Source: an uncultured Lachnospiraceae bacterium
GTDB taxonomy: Bacteria > Bacillota_A > Clostridia > Lachnospirales > Lachnospiraceae
Length of the DNA: 7,465 nt
Direction of reading: 5' to 3'
Assembly (NCBI GenBank): GCA_902783205.1
Contig: CACZQE010000375.1
Coordinates: 1-7,465, forward strand
The translations under genes and the position numbers were made by a program. Position 1 is the stretch's first letter. Each line of letters starts with the position of its first letter. Below, in pieces: positions 6,308 through 7,465 of this stretch. The notes under the pieces were generated by a model. That model did no database searches and was not told where the DNA came from. It saw only the letters and a program-made list of their open reading frames with translations.

Positions 6308-6709
6308 TCACTCGAAGATATATTTGCCTTTGGGATCCCAGACGCCGGCGCGTTTTCCTGACTTGGCGGTACCCTGGGGTCTCTTTCCTGACCGGATCTG
6401 CTTGTCGTCACCGATAGTCAGTTTATTGCTGACCATTGTATCGTAGACTTTGTCATTCAGGGCATACTTTTCAGACGCACTCTGGCAGCCGTGCAGGCTT
6501 CCGCGTACGTTCCATGTTGCCGCCTGCGCGGCAGCTACTGCAGCCCGCACGGCACCGGTATCCCCTTCAACTTTTACTACGATCCTGGCGTCATAACCGC
6601 TGTACTCATAACCGATCAGCCTGACATTCCCCGTTTTCAGGGCCGTGTCAGCCGCCTGAACGGCTGAGGCCAGTCCGATCGCCTCGATCAGACCGATACA
6701 TTTGCTCAT
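6308..6709 (-). CDS. bacterial microcompartment shell protein (single BMC domain) with a C-terminal extension
   Basis: BMC-H proteins form hexagonal tiles of protein shells that enclose metabolic enzymes. Residues 4-92 match the BMC fold: CIGLIEAIGLASAVQAADTALKTGNVRLIGYE resembles the PduA/EutM N-terminus, including the edge lysine (K25), and EGDTGAVRAAVAAA (48-61) is also typical. The pore loop is not: the usual short GSG-type turn after YE is replaced by YSGYDAR (36-42). The usual ARNVG is ATWNVRG (64-70), and the VIPRPH-like edge motif is absent. Residues 93-133 form an extension rich in K, R and G, ending GVWDPKGKYIFE. Start at 6709 is backed by AGAGGG 8 bases upstream. No other shell, enzyme or regulator genes of a microcompartment are in the window. 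The family call is firm; the cargo and pathway are unknown. Confidence 0.88.
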   Translation of the reverse strand: MSKCIGLIEAIGLASAVQAADTALKTGNVRLIGYEYSGYDARIVVKVEGDTGAVRAAVAAAQAATWNVRGSLHGCQSASEKYALNDKVYDTMVSNKLTIGDDKQIRSGKRPQGTAKSGKRAGVWDPKGKYIFE

Positions 6710-6743
6710 GGCAGATCCCTCTCAAATCAGAATATAACAATTC

Positions 6744-6758
6744 ATTATAATTATACCA
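6744..6758 (-). promoter_or_regulatory. probable extended -10 promoter(s) for the BMC gene
   Basis: On the minus strand TGGTATAAT (6750-6758) is an extended -10, with a second TATAAT immediately after it (6744-6749). No good -35 is seen at 16-18 bases; TTTTCA is near but at 15. A perfect 10-bp palindrome, AAGATATCTT (6760-6769), lies just upstream in the spacer and could be an operator. Confidence 0.5.
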
Positions 6759-6808
6759 CAAGATATCTTCTGAAAATTGGTGACTGCGTGTAACTTTTTG
6801 TTTAGGGA

Positions 6809-6836
6809 TTCCATTATTCCCGATATATGCTATATT
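6809..6836 (+). promoter_or_regulatory. probable promoter for the secreted protein gene
   Basis: TGCTATATT (6828-6836) gives an extended -10, with TTCCAT (6809-6814) 16 bases upstream as a weak -35. The -35 lies inside an imperfect inverted repeat, GGGA to TCCC (6805-6821), that could bind a regulator. It is divergent from the BMC promoter. Confidence 0.45.
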
Positions 6837-6860
6837 ATATTTGAGAAAGTATCTGTTCAT

Positions 6861-6867
6861 AGGAGGG
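6861..6867 (+). promoter_or_regulatory. ribosome binding site facing two ATG codons
   Basis: AGGAGGG is a near-perfect binding site. The nearest ATG (6871) opens only a four-codon frame (MKNV, stop at 6883-6885). The second ATG (6878), in another frame and 10 bases downstream of the site, opens the long secreted-protein frame. Confidence 0.75.
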
Positions 6868-6877
6868 TTGATGAAAA

Positions 6878-7465
6878 ATGTATAAATCGCTCAGACTACA
6901 TATAGCATTCATTGGAATATTTATCTTATCTACCCTGCTTTTTATTGCCATGCCTGCCCGGGCGCAGGCGGCAGATGACCCTGTCGAGGAAGCAGTCAGA
7001 TACGGTACCACACTGAAAGTGGACGGGCTTCCCCTGGATCTGCGGGCAGCCTCCAATCTCCTGAAAGAGGAGTACCGTGTACTGGAAGGAGGATGTGTAG
7101 ACAATAACGGATATGCCTATTTTGTTCTCTACAATAAGGCTGAGGTCAAATGTAAAATTATCAAAGTTCTTTTAAAGACAAAAAAGGTGGTCAAGGTTTC
7201 CGGCGTCCTCGCTTTAGATCACGGAAACGATATTACCTATAACCAGAAGACCGGCAAGCTGGTCGTTGTCCACTGCCTGAACGCTTCAGACCCTATGAAG
7301 GACATATCCATTGTTAATCCTTCCACACTGCAGGTCGAGCGGAGAATGGGCAGCAGGGATATTGCCATCCCGGACTCACTGGCAGGCGCAACATCCGCCC
7401 AGCTTCAGGCGATCCGTGGTTTTGACGGCATCAGCTACAACGCCGCCCGCGATGAATATGTTGTC
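6878..7465 (+). CDS. secreted protein of unknown function, possibly beta-propeller (3' end cut by window edge)
   Basis: The first 196 codons are visible and the frame is open to the window edge. Residues 1-31 are a clear signal peptide: basic MYKSLRLH, a hydrophobic core from I9 to M25, and a likely signal peptidase I site after ARAQA. The mature part starts ADDPVEEAVRYG. It then shows repeating beta-rich segments: GYAYFVLYN (78-86), HGNDITYNQKTGKLVVVHC (115-133), DISIVNPSTLQVERRM (142-157), and GFDGISYNAARDEYVV (181-196). The repeated pattern of a polar N/D turn, Y-N, then a K- or E-containing turn and V-V strand is typical of propeller blades, but I cannot name the family. The start at 6878 is chosen because only it gives the signal peptide frame; AGGAGGG lies 10 bases upstream. 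It is divergent from the BMC gene. Confidence 0.75.
   Translation, partial: MYKSLRLHIAFIGIFILSTLLFIAMPARAQAADDPVEEAVRYGTTLKVDGLPLDLRAASNLLKEEYRVLEGGCVDNNGYAYFVLYNKAEVKCKIIKVLLKTKKVVKVSGVLALDHGNDITYNQKTGKLVVVHCLNASDPMKDISIVNPSTLQVERRMGSRDIAIPDSLAGATSAQLQAIRGFDGISYNAARDEYVV

Overview
The window looks like a chromosomal segment from a Clostridia-class Firmicute, probably Lachnospiraceae-like. This is inferred from the MecA adaptor, the ribDEBAH gene order under an FMN riboswitch, strong AGGAGG ribosome binding sites, sigma-A style promoters and moderate GC content. No species can be assigned from this sequence alone.

Layout from left to right. Positions 1-917 (minus) hold a 3'-truncated Sua5-type threonylcarbamoyl-AMP synthase. 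It is preceded by a candidate 29-codon leader ORF and a near-consensus promoter. A 491-bp divergent intergenic region separates it from mecA (1409-2077, plus). mecA ends at a strong bidirectional terminator (2089-2130) that it shares with the minus-strand genes arriving from the right.

Positions 2142-6257 (minus) form one riboflavin unit: promoter, FMN riboswitch, leader terminator, ribD, ribE, ribBA, ribH, and finally a small CxxC protein (DUF1858 type) that also has its own promoter. The rib genes are tightly packed, with a 19-bp overlap and then gaps of 17 and 15 bp. RibD, RibE, the RibA half of RibBA, and RibH keep their hallmark residues.

The most unusual feature is the N-terminal half of RibBA. 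It has the fold and length of DHBP synthase, but nearly the whole acidic catalytic and metal-binding set is replaced in an intact reading frame. The protein may therefore act only as GTP cyclohydrolase II, leaving the source of the four-carbon riboflavin precursor unexplained in this window.

Upstream of the riboflavin unit, on the same strand, lies a lone BMC-H shell protein gene (6308-6709). It has an altered pore loop and a basic C-terminal tail, and no other microcompartment genes are in view. Divergent from it, a secreted protein of unknown function starts at 6878 and runs off the right edge. No mobile elements, CRISPR arrays, rRNA or tRNA genes were seen.
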